Origin: Rickettsiales bacterium
Lineage (GTDB): Bacteria; Pseudomonadota; Alphaproteobacteria; Rickettsiales; UBA1997
Assembly (NCBI GenBank): GCA_017475895.1
Contig: JAFVEQ010000004.1
Location: 1-38,693 of the forward strand
Direction of reading: 5' to 3'
DNA length: 38,693 nucleotides
Within the stretch, counting starts at the first letter, position 1; each line of letters begins with the position of its first letter. Of this stretch, positions 17,178-26,429 are shown in pieces. Position numbers and translations under genes: made by a program. The notes under the pieces were generated by a model. That model was given only the letters and a program-made list of their open reading frames with translations. It did no database searches and had not been told where the DNA came from.

Positions 17178-17506
17178 ATACATATAAATATGGAATATTT
17201 GCTGAATATTGGATGATATTGTATCTATTTTTTCATGGTTATAAAATACTAAAAAGAAGATATAAAACGAAACTTGGTGAAATAGACATTTTGGCAACAA
17301 AAAATAAAGATTTAACTGCTTTTGAAGTGAAGGCTAGGAAAAAACAGGAGTTAACCACAGAAATAGTTAGTGAAAAGCAAATAAAAAGAATACAAAATGC
17401 ACTAAAATACTTTTTGCTATGCAACAATAAATATGTTGATTATAATATTTGCTATAATATTATTCTATATAGAAATATGTTTAATTTCGCAATTTTTAAG
17501 GAATAG
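17174..17506 (+). CDS. yraN: YraN (UPF0102) family nuclease-like protein
   Basis: This is a small protein of the UPF0102 family with a restriction-endonuclease-like fold; its cellular role is not settled, though some members have nuclease activity. The active-site-type residues are visible: an early Glu in YGIFAEYW, GEIDILA near residue 36 and AFEVKAR near 49. The 110-aa length is slightly short for the family (about 115-130). It overlaps the end of the coaD fusion by ATGA and lies three bases before murG, so it is translated as part of the virB8 operon. The gene is a common housekeeping neighbour in proteobacteria. Confidence 0.88.
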   Translation: MNTYKYGIFAEYWMILYLFFHGYKILKRRYKTKLGEIDILATKNKDLTAFEVKARKKQELTTEIVSEKQIKRIQNALKYFLLCNNKYVDYNICYNIILYRNMFNFAIFKE

Positions 17507-17509
17507 TTT

Positions 17510-18595
17510 ATGGCAAAAAATAAAAAAATAATGATAGCAACAGGTGGAACAGGCGGACATATTTTTCCAGCAATATCGGTGGCAGAAACATTTAAAAAAA
17601 ATGGTTATAGTGTTTTAATAACGGTAGATGAAAGAGGTGAAAAGTATCTAGAAAAATCTGATTTAAAATATAAAGTTATAAAAAGTGGTTACAGTTTGTT
17701 TAGATTAAAATCGCTGATGAGCATAATGTTTGGATTTTTCCAATCGATATTTACTATTTTAAGGTTCAAACCGGATGTGGTAATGGGATTTGGTTCATAT
17801 ACTACGTTGCCGGTGTTGATGGCGAATGGTATAATGCATAAACCTTTATTTTTACATGAAGGCAATGCTTTTGTGGGAAAAATAAACAAGTTGTTTCTGA
17901 AAAAATCTGTAAATATGTTTACTTCATTTCAGGAAATCTTTAATGTTAATATTAAGGATTCCAATACGCTATATTTTGCCGGTGCCGTAATAAGAAATGA
18001 CCTTAAAAAATACACCAATCAAGAGTATAAATATAACGGAAATAATTTGACAATTTTAATAACCGGTGGATCTGGTGGAGCAAGTTTTTTAAGTAATGAA
18101 TTTATAAAAGTTTTTGATTTTATAAATAAAGACTTAAAAAGTAAAATTAATGTTATACACCAAGTGAAAACAAAAGAAGAGCTGGAAGAGGTAAAGGCTT
18201 TTTATAAAAAGAATAATATTGATAGTGAAGTAAAGACATTTTTTGATGATATGCCCAAAAAAATGTTTGAAAGCGATCTGATAGTTTGCAGAAGTGGAAT
18301 AGGAACCATAAGTGAAGTTAGTGCATTGGGTAGACCGTGTATAATGATACCATCACCAAATGTTGCGAACGATCATCAACTATACAATGCTAAGTTTTAC
18401 AGTAGAAATAATGCTTGTATTTTATTGGAAGAGAAGGATTTTGTAGCTAAAGATTTTGCTCTAAAACTTACGAATTTACTGAATGATGAAGGTAAGATGA
18501 CTGAATTGGCAAGCAATATAAAATCAATGGCTATATTGAACTCAAATGAAACAATATTTGATGTTATAAACAAGTATATTCATGATAACAATTAG
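17510..18595 (+). CDS. murG: UDP-GlcNAc:lipid I N-acetylglucosaminyltransferase MurG
   Basis: MurG makes lipid II, the last cytoplasmic step of peptidoglycan synthesis, at the inner face of the membrane. The 361-aa GT-B protein has GGTGGHIFPA (His17), HEGNAFVGKINKL, the ITGGSGGA loop and the UDP-GlcNAc block CRSGIGTISEVSALGRP followed by ANDHQLYNA. The DHQ form is typical of alphaproteobacteria. HEGNAF differs from the usual HEQNA, a Gln-to-Gly change at a substrate-side loop. It follows a TAAGGA ribosome binding site. murG normally lies in the division/cell-wall cluster between ftsW and murC; here it stands between yraN and a parvulin gene. Confidence 0.95.
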   Translation: MAKNKKIMIATGGTGGHIFPAISVAETFKKNGYSVLITVDERGEKYLEKSDLKYKVIKSGYSLFRLKSLMSIMFGFFQSIFTILRFKPDVVMGFGSYTTLPVLMANGIMHKPLFLHEGNAFVGKINKLFLKKSVNMFTSFQEIFNVNIKDSNTLYFAGAVIRNDLKKYTNQEYKYNGNNLTILITGGSGGASFLSNEFIKVFDFINKDLKSKINVIHQVKTKEELEEVKAFYKKNNIDSEVKTFFDDMPKKMFESDLIVCRSGIGTISEVSALGRPCIMIPSPNVANDHQLYNAKFYSRNNACILLEEKDFVAKDFALKLTNLLNDEGKMTELASNIKSMAILNSNETIFDVINKYIHDNN

Positions 18596-18603
18596 GATAT
18601 GGT

Positions 18604-19569
18604 ATGAGAAAAAGCGAAAAAAACATATTAACAGTGTCGGCAGTTGTAGTTTTTATTGTTGAGTGTGTTATAGTTTATTTAATGTTCTACTATCACTATA
18701 GAAAATATCACTATGTTGACAGTGGAAAAGTTGTAGCAAAAATAAATAATACAAAAATCTATGAATTGGATATAAAAACAAGGTTAAATTCTACATTTAA
18801 TGATGAAAATAGCAATATAAATTCTATAGATAATCTGGATAAAGAGACTTTTAATGCTTTGATGTTAGAAAAATACTCAAATGACAAAATATTGAAGTTG
18901 GCTGAAAAGAAGGGTATGTTAAATAATAACTACTATAGGTTTGTAGCTAAGGAGTATCTTGATAGATTAATCGTGAATAACTATTTAAATAAATATGTTT
19001 TCGGCAGCATTACGGAAGATGAAATAAAGAATAGGTATAATGAACTGATTGCAATAACGGAAAACAAAGAGGAAAGAAAAATAAGTCATATACTTGTTGA
19101 TACTGAAGAAGAAGCTAAAAGAATCAGAAACACAATATTAAAGATGAATAATTTTGAAAAAACGGCTAGACAAAGGTCAAAAGATATAGCCAGTGCCATG
19201 AATGGTGGCTGTTTGGGTTATCTACTAAAGGAAGAAATAACCATAAAGGAATTTGCTGATATAGCCTTTCTTTTGAAGGTTGGTGAATTGTCAAAGCCTA
19301 TAAAAACCAGTGAAGGCTGGCACATAATCAAGGTTGATGATGTAAGAAATATAAAAGTAAAAACCTACGAAGAGGCAAAGAGTGATATATATAATGAACT
19401 AAAGCATAAAAAATTTAAAAAGTTTATAGATGGTATAGCAACAGAAGAAGACGTTGAGAATGCCACAATATACATAAAGCTAAAGGAAAAGCAGGAAGTT
19501 AATGAAGAGCAACAACAGGATGAAGAGGTTGATTTTGATACTGTTGAGAACCAAACTTACCAACAATAG
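18604..19569 (+). CDS. Membrane-anchored parvulin-type peptidyl-prolyl isomerase
   Basis: The 321-aa protein has an N-terminal uncleaved anchor (TVSAVVVFIVECVIVYLMFYY, about residues 10-30), a SurA/PpiC-like N-terminal helical domain, and a parvulin (rotamase) domain at about 155-260. That domain contains ERKISHILVDTEEEAKRI, a FEKTARQRSKD helix, NGGCLGYL and VGELSKPIKTSEGWHIIKV. It should act on the periplasmic side as a folding chaperone for exported proteins. The last 30 residues are Gln/Glu-rich and low in complexity. It lies eight bases after murG and eight bases before rlmB (from the rlmB ATG). It may be the SurA/PrsA-type factor of this organism, but which one cannot be fixed from sequence. 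Confidence 0.85.
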   Translation: MRKSEKNILTVSAVVVFIVECVIVYLMFYYHYRKYHYVDSGKVVAKINNTKIYELDIKTRLNSTFNDENSNINSIDNLDKETFNALMLEKYSNDKILKLAEKKGMLNNNYYRFVAKEYLDRLIVNNYLNKYVFGSITEDEIKNRYNELIAITENKEERKISHILVDTEEEAKRIRNTILKMNNFEKTARQRSKDIASAMNGGCLGYLLKEEITIKEFADIAFLLKVGELSKPIKTSEGWHIIKVDDVRNIKVKTYEEAKSDIYNELKHKKFKKFIDGIATEEDVENATIYIKLKEKQEVNEEQQQDEEVDFDTVENQTYQQ

Positions 19570-19577
19570 GTTTGTAT

Positions 19578-20336
19578 ATGAATAAAAATATAAATAACAA
19601 AGAAAGAACGGAACATTTTTACATATATGGTAAACATCCGGTATTTATAGCGTTGAAAAACAACAGAAGAAAGTTTTATAGGATATATACTAGCAATGTT
19701 ACGGAATTAAATAGATATATACAAGACAATAAAATAAATGTGAATAATAAAATTATTGAATACAAGAGTAACGCTGAGTTGAGTAAACTTTTTAAAGAAA
19801 ATGTAAATCATCAGGGTTATGTTGCTAGTGTTTCGCAGAATAGAACAATGACATTGAATGATTTTATAAAGATTTTACAGGAAAATGAGGAATTGCCAAG
19901 ATTGTTGATATTGGACCAACTAACGGATCCACATAATATAGGGGCAATTATCAGAACCGCCCTAGCCTTCAATGTAAATTATATAATAACAACTAAATAT
20001 AATTCACCAAAGGATTCTTCAATTATTTTAAAATCTTCGGCTGGTTTTAGTGAAATGATAAACATGATAGAGGTTGTGAATTTAAACAATACAATTCAAA
20101 CTTTGAAGGATAATGGGTATTTTGTTGTAGGTCTTGCCGGTGAGGCAACTGATGATATAAAGGAAATAAAGGATAGTAGAAACTTGTGTTTAGTTGTTGG
20201 TAGCGAGGGAAATGGTATAAGACCACTTGTTAAAAAAAACTGTGATGGTTTATATAAAATAAATATTAACAATGCAGTGGAAAGCTTGAATGCCTCCGTT
20301 GCTGTCGCAATATCAATCTATAAATTATGGGGCTAA
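19578..20336 (+). CDS. rlmB: 23S rRNA 2'-O-methyltransferase of the TrmH/RlmB family
   Basis: This is a SPOUT-class RNA 2'-O-ribose methyltransferase, most like RlmB (G2251 of 23S rRNA). An N-terminal substrate-binding domain begins YIYGKHPVFIALKNNRRK; the catalytic knot has motif 1 LILDQLTDPHNIGAIIRTA, motif 2 LVVGSEGNGIRPLV and motif 3 INNAVESLNASVAVAISIY. I choose the ATG at 19578 (252 aa) over a TTG at 19572 because AGG lies seven bases before it. All catalytic motifs are intact. The gene ends two bases before the prepilin peptidase start. Confidence 0.9.
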   Translation: MNKNINNKERTEHFYIYGKHPVFIALKNNRRKFYRIYTSNVTELNRYIQDNKINVNNKIIEYKSNAELSKLFKENVNHQGYVASVSQNRTMTLNDFIKILQENEELPRLLILDQLTDPHNIGAIIRTALAFNVNYIITTKYNSPKDSSIILKSSAGFSEMINMIEVVNLNNTIQTLKDNGYFVVGLAGEATDDIKEIKDSRNLCLVVGSEGNGIRPLVKKNCDGLYKININNAVESLNASVAVAISIYKLWG

Positions 20337-20338
20337 AC

Positions 20339-21088
20339 ATGATTAGTACAGTATTAATATATGTTATACATTTTGTGGTATTTTTGTGTTTAGGTGCCTG
20401 CATTGGTAGTTTTTTAACAATGTTGACGCATAGGTTGCCAAATAAAGAAGATATAGTTTTTAAAAATTCCTACTGCCCAAAGTGTGGTAAAAAATTAGAA
20501 ATAAAATCGCTGATACCAATAGTGTCCTATATACTACAAAAGGGCAAGTGTCTTGAATGCGGCAAAAAAATTAGCATAAGATATCCGCTAATTGAAATAA
20601 CAAATTGTCTTATGTACTGTGTATTATATGTAGCATTTGGATTTACCTTTACAACATTATATCTATGCTTACTATTTAGTTTGCTGTTTAGTATTTTTAT
20701 TGCTGATGTGGAACACATGGAAATTCCTCTACATCTACAATTTATGTTGCTGATATTTGCCATAATATATGTTTTATTCAATCCGATTGATCCTCTATAT
20801 TCAATATTTAGTGCCTTTGTATATTTTTTATTGATTGAAGCCTGTCGATTGTTTGTGGAAAAGATTAAACACACGGATGAAGTTTTGGGAGGAGCCGACA
20901 CAAATATAATAACAGTATGTGGTTTGTTTTTAACTCTACACAACTTACCAATGTTTTTTTTGCTGATGGGGTTTTTTGGTTGTTTTTTTGCAATATTTTG
21001 GAAATATGTTAAAAAAAGCAAACTTTTTCCGTTTGCTGTACCGATAGTGATAGCCCTATTCACGTTAATATTGAAAAACTACTGTTAA
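20339..21088 (+). CDS. Prepilin peptidase (type IV pilus / type II secretion, PilD/GspO family)
   Basis: This aspartic protease of the inner membrane cleaves and N-methylates type IV prepilin-like signal peptides. The N-terminal part has GACIGSFLTMLTHRLP and two zinc-type pairs, CPKC at residues 46-49 and CLEC at 71-74. The first catalytic Asp is in ADVEHMEIP (Asp123) and the second is in GGAD (Asp187). Multiple hydrophobic segments follow. I take the ATG at 20339 (249 aa), preceded by TGGGG, rather than an in-frame ATG at 20327 that overlaps rlmB. No pilin or ATPase gene is adjacent; the likely partner genes are the GspL/M-like cluster at 29.1-33.2 kb. Confidence 0.9.
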   Translation: MISTVLIYVIHFVVFLCLGACIGSFLTMLTHRLPNKEDIVFKNSYCPKCGKKLEIKSLIPIVSYILQKGKCLECGKKISIRYPLIEITNCLMYCVLYVAFGFTFTTLYLCLLFSLLFSIFIADVEHMEIPLHLQFMLLIFAIIYVLFNPIDPLYSIFSAFVYFLLIEACRLFVEKIKHTDEVLGGADTNIITVCGLFLTLHNLPMFFLLMGFFGCFFAIFWKYVKKSKLFPFAVPIVIALFTLILKNYC

Positions 21089-21110
21089 TTTGTTGTGTAA
21101 ATCATTTTAT

Positions 21111-21138
21111 TTGACTATTACAATTTATAGGTTATTAT
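21111..21138 (+). promoter_or_regulatory. Likely sigma-70 promoter for ileS
   Basis: TTGACT at 21111-21116 and TATTAT at 21133-21138 are 16 bases apart, placing the start of transcription about 20 bases before the ileS ATG, in the 77-base gap after the prepilin peptidase gene. Confidence 0.5.
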
Positions 21139-21165
21139 CAAAAATAGTTATTTATTTTAGAAGAT

Positions 21166-23619
21166 ATGACAGATAGAATAAAAGAAAAACATTATCCAGA
21201 ACCTAACGGAAATATAAATTTTAGTAAATTGGAGCACGACATACTGGACTTCTGGAACAGAGAAAACACATTCAACAGATCTATACAAAATAGAAGAAAC
21301 ATTGATAGAAGAAACGATTTTGTATTTTTTGATGGTCCACCGTTTGCCAATGGATTACCTCACTATGGACATCTATTAGCTGGATACATAAAAGATACTG
21401 TTGCCAGATACCAAACAATGAATGGAAATGTTGTTGAAAGAAGATTTGGATGGGATTGTCATGGTCTGCCGGCGGAGATGAATGCTGAAAAAGATTTGAA
21501 TATAGGTGGCAGAAGAGCGATAGAAGAATACGGAATAGAAAAATTTAATGGATATTGTAAGGAAAGTGTACTAAAGTACGTTAAAGAGTGGAAAGAATAT
21601 GTAAACAGATCGGGCAGATGGGTTGATTTTGATGGTGGTTACAAAACCATGAATCTTGACTACATGGAGTCAGTAATTTGGGTGTTTAAACAGCTTTATG
21701 ATAAGGGTTTGTTGTATGAAGACTACAGGGTTATGCCCTACTCTTGGAAATGTGAAACTCCGTTGTCAAATTTTGAAACGAAGATGGATAATTCCTACAG
21801 AGAAAGGACAGATAAAGCAATAACTGTAAAGTTTAAACTGAACGAACTACCAAATTTTATAAAACAGTTGAATATAGATGGAAATGTGTATGTTTTGGCA
21901 TGGACAACAACGCCATGGACTTTGCCATCAAATTTGGCATTAACAATAAACAAAGAATTCGATTATCTTTTGATTAAAAAAGACGATAACTATTATATAA
22001 TTGGTAAAGCTTTACTGAATAAATATAAGAAAGAATTAGCGGTAGATGATGAAGGTAATTTTGATGTTGTAATAGAATTCAAAGGTGAAGATATTTTGGG
22101 TTTAAAGTATGAACCATTAATGCCGTATCTCGTAAACATAAAAGAAGTTAAGGATTGTCAAAATTGTTTTACCATAATACATGGTGATTTTGTAACAACT
22201 GAGGATGGAACCGGTATAGTACACACTGCGCCAGGATTTGGTGAAGATGATAATAATGTTTGCAAGCCTTTAGGTATACCTACAGTTTGTCCGGTTGATG
22301 ATGCTGGTTGCTTTACAAGCGTGATAGGTGATTACTATGGTAAACAAGTTTTTGAAACAAATGATTCCATAATAATAAGATTAAAGGAAGAAGGCAAGTG
22401 GCTTAAGACGGAACAGTATATCCATAATTATCCGCATTGTTGGAGAACCGACACACCACTAATTTACAGAGCAATGTCCTCTTGGTATGTGAAGGTTGTT
22501 GAAATAAAAGACAAAATAATCAATAACAACCAAAAAATAAATTGGATACCGGAACATATAAAAAACGGAAGATTTGGTAAGTGGCTAGAGGGAGCTAGGG
22601 ACTGGTCCATAACTAGAAATAGATTTTGGGGTTGTCCGGTGCCGGTGTGGAAGAGTACGGATCCAAAATATCCTAGAATAGATGTATATGGTTCACTTGA
22701 TGAACTGGAAAGAGATTTTGGTGTGAGACCTACAGATTTACACAGACCGTATATTGATAAACTGACAAGGAAAAATCCAGATGATCCAACTGGAAAGTCA
22801 ATGATGGTTAGGGTTCCGGATGTTTTAGACTGTTGGTTCGAAAGTGGTTCAATGCCCTACGCTCAGCTACACTATCCGTTTGAAAATAAAGAAAAGTTCG
22901 AGAGAAACTTTCCAGCAAATTTCATAACAGAGGGAGATGGACAGATTAGAGGTTGGTTCTATGTATTGCTGGTTTTAGCAACTGCTCTGTTTGATAAAAA
23001 TCCTTTTGAGAATTGTATATCCTATGGAATTATTGTTGATGAAGATGGTAAAAAATTATCAAAAAGATGGCGAAATTATGTCGATCCAAATGAGGCATTT
23101 GAAGCTTATGGTAGTGATGCCATAAGATGGCTGATGCTAAAGTCCCCTGCCCTAAAAGGAGAGGAAATTCGTATTAGTAAAAACGGGAGAGATATGAAGG
23201 AAACTTTAAGATTGGTAATAAAGCCAATGTTGAATTCCTACGACTTCTTCTGTTTGTATGCTAACAGTGATGGGATAAAAGCGGAGGAAAATTTCTTGTC
23301 TCAAAATATAATGGATAGATACATACTATCGAAACTAAAGATGGCTGTTAACAATATCAAAAGTAACATGGATTCATACAACTTGGGTGATGCTTGTAGA
23401 GAATCTGAAGCATTTTTTGAAGTGTTAAACAACTGGTATATAAGAAGAAATAAGCCTAGATTTTGGAAATCTATCCTAGATCAGGATAAACAGGATGCGT
23501 ATAATACACTTTATACTGTTTTAAAAACCATGATGGAAGCTATTGCTCCGCTTGCACCATTTACAACAGAGCACATTTGGAATGGTCTAGTTTTTGGTAA
23601 AAATGTTAAAGGTGAGTAA
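21166..23619 (+). CDS. ileS: Isoleucyl-tRNA synthetase, eukaryote-type, C-terminally truncated
   Basis: IleRS charges tRNA-Ile. The 817-aa protein is of the eukaryote-like class found in Rickettsiales: FFDGPPFANGLPHYGHLL with the HIGH equivalent HYGH at residues 66-69, FGWDCHGLPAEMNAEK, the CP1 editing domain with AWTTTPWTLPSN and GDFVTTEDGTGIVHTAPGFG, and the KMSKS loop as KKLSKRW (630-634). The anticodon-binding helices end at PLAPFTTEHIWNGL. Members of this class normally run to about 1030-1100 aa; here a double stop (TAATAA) comes right after the anticodon-binding domain, so some 200 or more C-terminal residues are missing. Synthetic and editing centres are intact, so it may still work. 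The next 100 bases hold no continuation in any frame. Confidence 0.92.
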   Translation: MTDRIKEKHYPEPNGNINFSKLEHDILDFWNRENTFNRSIQNRRNIDRRNDFVFFDGPPFANGLPHYGHLLAGYIKDTVARYQTMNGNVVERRFGWDCHGLPAEMNAEKDLNIGGRRAIEEYGIEKFNGYCKESVLKYVKEWKEYVNRSGRWVDFDGGYKTMNLDYMESVIWVFKQLYDKGLLYEDYRVMPYSWKCETPLSNFETKMDNSYRERTDKAITVKFKLNELPNFIKQLNIDGNVYVLAWTTTPWTLPSNLALTINKEFDYLLIKKDDNYYIIGKALLNKYKKELAVDDEGNFDVVIEFKGEDILGLKYEPLMPYLVNIKEVKDCQNCFTIIHGDFVTTEDGTGIVHTAPGFGEDDNNVCKPLGIPTVCPVDDAGCFTSVIGDYYGKQVFETNDSIIIRLKEEGKWLKTEQYIHNYPHCWRTDTPLIYRAMSSWYVKVVEIKDKIINNNQKINWIPEHIKNGRFGKWLEGARDWSITRNRFWGCPVPVWKSTDPKYPRIDVYGSLDELERDFGVRPTDLHRPYIDKLTRKNPDDPTGKSMMVRVPDVLDCWFESGSMPYAQLHYPFENKEKFERNFPANFITEGDGQIRGWFYVLLVLATALFDKNPFENCISYGIIVDEDGKKLSKRWRNYVDPNEAFEAYGSDAIRWLMLKSPALKGEEIRISKNGRDMKETLRLVIKPMLNSYDFFCLYANSDGIKAEENFLSQNIMDRYILSKLKMAVNNIKSNMDSYNLGDACRESEAFFEVLNNWYIRRNKPRFWKSILDQDKQDAYNTLYTVLKTMMEAIAPLAPFTTEHIWNGLVFGKNVKGE

Positions 23620-23676
23620 TAAAACATCAGTATTTATAAATAGTACAAATTAAAGCAATATTATTGATTTTTATTT

Positions 23677-23706
23677 TTGTCTCCATTACCATTGTGGCAG
23701 TATAAA
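23677..23706 (+). promoter_or_regulatory. Possible promoter for the flavodoxin gene
   Basis: TTGTCT (23677-23682) and TATAAA (23701-23706) are 18 bases apart, upstream of the flavodoxin ATG at 23721. The spacing to the start codon is short, and support is moderate at best. Confidence 0.3.
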
Positions 23707-23720
23707 AAGTTGCTTATATT

Positions 23721-24200
23721 ATGAAAAAATTAGTAACGTATTTTTCGGTTAGTGGAACAACTGAGAAACTAGCTGAGGATTTAGCCAAGGCAATAGAAGG
23801 TGATATTTATAAAATAGAGCCAAAAATTCCATATACTGATGCAGATCTAAATTGGAGAGATAAAAATTCCAGAAGCAGTGTGGAAATGGCAGATGAAAAT
23901 TCACGACCTGAAATTGTGGAAAATAATCCAAAAATAGCAGATTACGATGTAATCTTTGTGGGATTTCCAATATGGTGGTATACTGCTCCTAGTATAATAC
24001 ACACTTTTTTGGAAACTTACGATTTTTCAAATAAGAAAATTGTTGTGTTTGCTACATCCGGAAGTAGTGATTTAGGAAATACCATTAACGATATTAAAAA
24101 AAGTTTACCGGAAACAGCTGAGGTTGTGGGTGGTAGCGTATTAAATCATAATCCGAGCGTAGAAAATTTGAAAAATTGGGTTGATGGACTGAATCTTTAA
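23721..24200 (+). CDS. Flavodoxin family protein
   Basis: This 159-aa protein has a flavodoxin fold. The FMN phosphate-binding loop is SVSGTTEKLAEDLA near the N-terminus (residues 9-22), and VIFVGFPIWWYTAPSIIHTFLE contains the aromatic flavin-stacking WW/Y region typical of the flavodoxin_4 group. ATSGSSDLGNT forms the third loop. Such proteins carry electrons or reduce quinones; a direct link to the NrdG activase as a low-potential donor is possible but inferred. It is a single-gene unit between ileS and dnaK, closed by a strong terminator 36 bases after its stop. Confidence 0.88.
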   Translation: MKKLVTYFSVSGTTEKLAEDLAKAIEGDIYKIEPKIPYTDADLNWRDKNSRSSVEMADENSRPEIVENNPKIADYDVIFVGFPIWWYTAPSIIHTFLETYDFSNKKIVVFATSGSSDLGNTINDIKKSLPETAEVVGGSVLNHNPSVENLKNWVDGLNL

Positions 24201-24235
24201 AAATAATATATAACAAAAATATAAAAAATGCATTT

Positions 24236-24259
24236 ACGGGCTATATAATAGCCCGTTTT
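24236..24259 (+). terminator. Intrinsic terminator after the flavodoxin gene
   Basis: A perfect 9-bp stem ACGGGCTAT/ATAGCCCGT (24236-24244 and 24248-24256) with a 3-base loop is followed by a short T run. The GC content of the stem stands out from the surrounding AT-rich DNA. Confidence 0.9.
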
Positions 24260-24295
24260 GTGTTATATTAGCAAAAATAAAAAAAATTATTTACT

Positions 24296-24323
24296 CTTGT
24301 ATTCACAAAAATGATTACTATAT
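24296..24323 (+). promoter_or_regulatory. Candidate heat-shock (RpoH-like) promoter for dnaK
   Basis: CTTG at 24296-24299 and CTATAT at 24318-24323 are separated by 18 bases, resembling alphaproteobacterial RpoH promoters (CTTG and a C-TAT-type -10). It lies about 40 bases before the dnaK ATG. No HrcA/CIRCE inverted repeat is seen. Confidence 0.35.
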
Positions 24324-24364
24324 ATTAAACAGTTTATAAAAAATTAAAAACAAACGAGGTTAAT

Positions 24365-26275
24365 ATGAGTAAAATTATAGGTATTGATTTGGGAACTACA
24401 AACTCTTGTGTTGCCATAATGGAGGGTAAAAATACCAAAGTTATTGAAAACGCAGAGGGTATAAGAACAACACCGTCAATAGTTGCTTTTACAAAGGACA
24501 ACAGTATAGTTGTTGGTGAACCAGCAAAAAGACAGGCTGCCACAAATGCTGAAAACACAATATTTTCTGTAAAAAGATTAATAGGTAGAAGATTTGACGA
24601 GAAAGTTGTTCAGGATGATACTAAAAAGGTTCCCTATAAAATAGTTAAGGCCGGTAACGGTGATGCTTGGGTTGAAGTTAAAGGTGAAAAATATTCTCCT
24701 TCTCAAATATCAGCCTACACACTACAAAAGATGAAGGAAACAGCGGAAGCATATCTTGGTGAGAAAGTTACGGAAGCGGTTATAACTGTTCCGGCATACT
24801 TTAATGACTCTCAAAGGCAAGCTACAAAAGATGCTGGAAAAATTGCCGGATTAGATGTTAAAAGAATTATAAATGAACCACCAGCAGCTGCTCTTGCCTA
24901 TGGTCTAGACAAAGAAGGAAACAAAACTATAGTTGTTTATGACCTTGGTGGTGGTACATTTGATGTGTCAATTCTTGAAATTGGTGATGGTGTATTTGAA
25001 GTTAAGGCTACAAATGGTGATACATTTTTAGGTGGTGAGGATTTTGATAACAGAATTCAACAGTTTTTGATTGATAGCTTTAAGGCATCAAATGGAATAG
25101 ATTTATCACAGGACACTTTAGCAATACAAAGACTTAAAGAAGCTGCAGAAAATGCTAAAAAAGAACTGTCTAGTACCACAGAAACTGAAATAAACTTGCC
25201 ATACATAACCGCCGATGCAACCGGTCCAAAACATCTAAATATAAAACTGTCCAGAGCGAAATTAGAACAGTTGACTGCAGATTTAATTGAAAGGACAATA
25301 GAGCCTTGCAAAAAAGCTCTTGCTGATGCCGGTCTAAAAACAAGTGATATAAATGAAGTTGTTTTGGTGGGTGGTATGACCAGAATGCCGAAAGTTCAAG
25401 AAACGGTTAAAAACTTTTTTGGCAAGGAACCACACAAAGGTGTAAACCCAGATGAAGTTGTGGCAGTTGGTGCGGCAATTCAGGGTGGTGTTTTACAGGG
25501 TGATGTAAAAGATGTTCTGTTACTTGATGTAACACCATTATCCTTAGGTATTGAAACTATGGGTGGTGTGTTCACAAGATTAATAGATAGAAACACAACG
25601 ATTCCAACAAAGAAAAGTCAAATATTTTCAACAGCTGAAAATAATCAACCGGCTGTTACCATTAAGGTATTTCAAGGAGAAAGAGATATAGCGGTTTATA
25701 ACAAACTCTTGGGAGAATTTACATTGGATGGTATTCCACCTGCTCCAAGAGGTATTCCACAAATAGAAGTTACATTTGATATCGATGCTAATGGTGTTGT
25801 AAATGTTTCTGCTGTGGACAAGGGAACAAATAAGGCACAAAATATTACAATTCAATCATCCGGTGGTTTAACCGATGCTGAAATAGAAAAAATGATGAAG
25901 GATGCTGAGGCAAATGCTGCCAGTGATAAGGCTAAAAAAGAATTGGCTGATGCTAAAAACCATGCTGACACATTAATTTATTCTATTGAAAAATCAATGA
26001 CCGATTATGGTGATAAATTAACGGATGAAGAAAAGAATAACATTAATGCTGAAGTGGAAGCAACTAAAAAGGTTCTTGAAGGTAACGATTTAGAGGCTAT
26101 AAAAACAGCAACCGAAAAATTGACAAACGCTTCAATGAAACTTGGCGAAAAAATCTATCAGGCACAGCAACAGGCCGGAAACACTGGTACAGGTAATGCT
26201 GATGCTGGAGCTGGTTCCGCAGGAACCACCAATGATGATGGTTCAATAAATGGAGAGTATGAAGAAAAGAAGTAA
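24365..26275 (+). CDS. dnaK: Chaperone DnaK (Hsp70)
   Basis: DnaK is the ATP-driven Hsp70 chaperone. The 636-aa protein begins [21 protein letters not shown], contains the phosphate-binding [15 protein letters not shown] and the ADIPYF-like and [14 protein letters not shown] signatures. Its substrate-binding domain begins [14 protein letters not shown], and a helical lid is followed by a Gly/Ala-rich disordered tail ending GEYEEKK. The length is standard. It has a GAGG ribosome binding site. dnaJ, which usually follows in alphaproteobacteria, and grpE are absent; a strong terminator closes the unit after dnaK, so it is transcribed alone. Confidence 0.98.
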   Translation: MSKIIGIDLGTTNSCVAIMEGKNTKVIENAEGIRTTPSIVAFTKDNSIVVGEPAKRQAATNAENTIFSVKRLIGRRFDEKVVQDDTKKVPYKIVKAGNGDAWVEVKGEKYSPSQISAYTLQKMKETAEAYLGEKVTEAVITVPAYFNDSQRQATKDAGKIAGLDVKRIINEPPAAALAYGLDKEGNKTIVVYDLGGGTFDVSILEIGDGVFEVKATNGDTFLGGEDFDNRIQQFLIDSFKASNGIDLSQDTLAIQRLKEAAENAKKELSSTTETEINLPYITADATGPKHLNIKLSRAKLEQLTADLIERTIEPCKKALADAGLKTSDINEVVLVGGMTRMPKVQETVKNFFGKEPHKGVNPDEVVAVGAAIQGGVLQGDVKDVLLLDVTPLSLGIETMGGVFTRLIDRNTTIPTKKSQIFSTAENNQPAVTIKVFQGERDIAVYNKLLGEFTLDGIPPAPRGIPQIEVTFDIDANGVVNVSAVDKGTNKAQNITIQSSGGLTDAEIEKMMKDAEANAASDKAKKELADAKNHADTLIYSIEKSMTDYGDKLTDEEKNNINAEVEATKKVLEGNDLEAIKTATEKLTNASMKLGEKIYQAQQQAGNTGTGNADAGAGSAGTTNDDGSINGEYEEKK

Positions 26276-26309
26276 AAATAAAAAACTTTGATATTCAATA
26301 ACTTAATTA

Positions 26310-26345
26310 ACACCACAAATATAGATTTGTGGTGTTTTTTTTTGT
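26310..26345 (+). terminator. Intrinsic terminator after dnaK
   Basis: An 11-bp perfect stem ACACCACAAAT/ATTTGTGGTGT (26310-26320 and 26325-26335) with the loop ATAG is followed by a run of T. Confidence 0.93.
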
Positions 26346-26374
26346 TTATATTATTATTGTAATATTTTATTTAC

Positions 26375-26402
26375 TTGATTTTTATAATAAAATCTTTATA
26401 TA
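26375..26402 (+). promoter_or_regulatory. Candidate promoter for adhE
   Basis: TTGATT (26375-26380) and TATATA (26397-26402) with 16 bases between them give a leader of about 20 bases before the adhE ATG. Matches of this quality are common in AT-rich DNA. Confidence 0.35.
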
Positions 26403-26429
26403 AATGTAAGAATTAACAAAACAAAAAAT

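Noticed and set aside
20527..21063. 178-codon minus-strand ORF opposite the prepilin peptidase gene
   Set aside because: The plus strand here encodes intact peptidase motifs, and the antisense product has no recognisable feature.
23620..23720. Small RNA gene or tRNA in the gap after ileS
   Set aside because: I found no cloverleaf, GTTCGA-type loop or strong GC-rich stem; the stretch looks like spacer plus a promoter.
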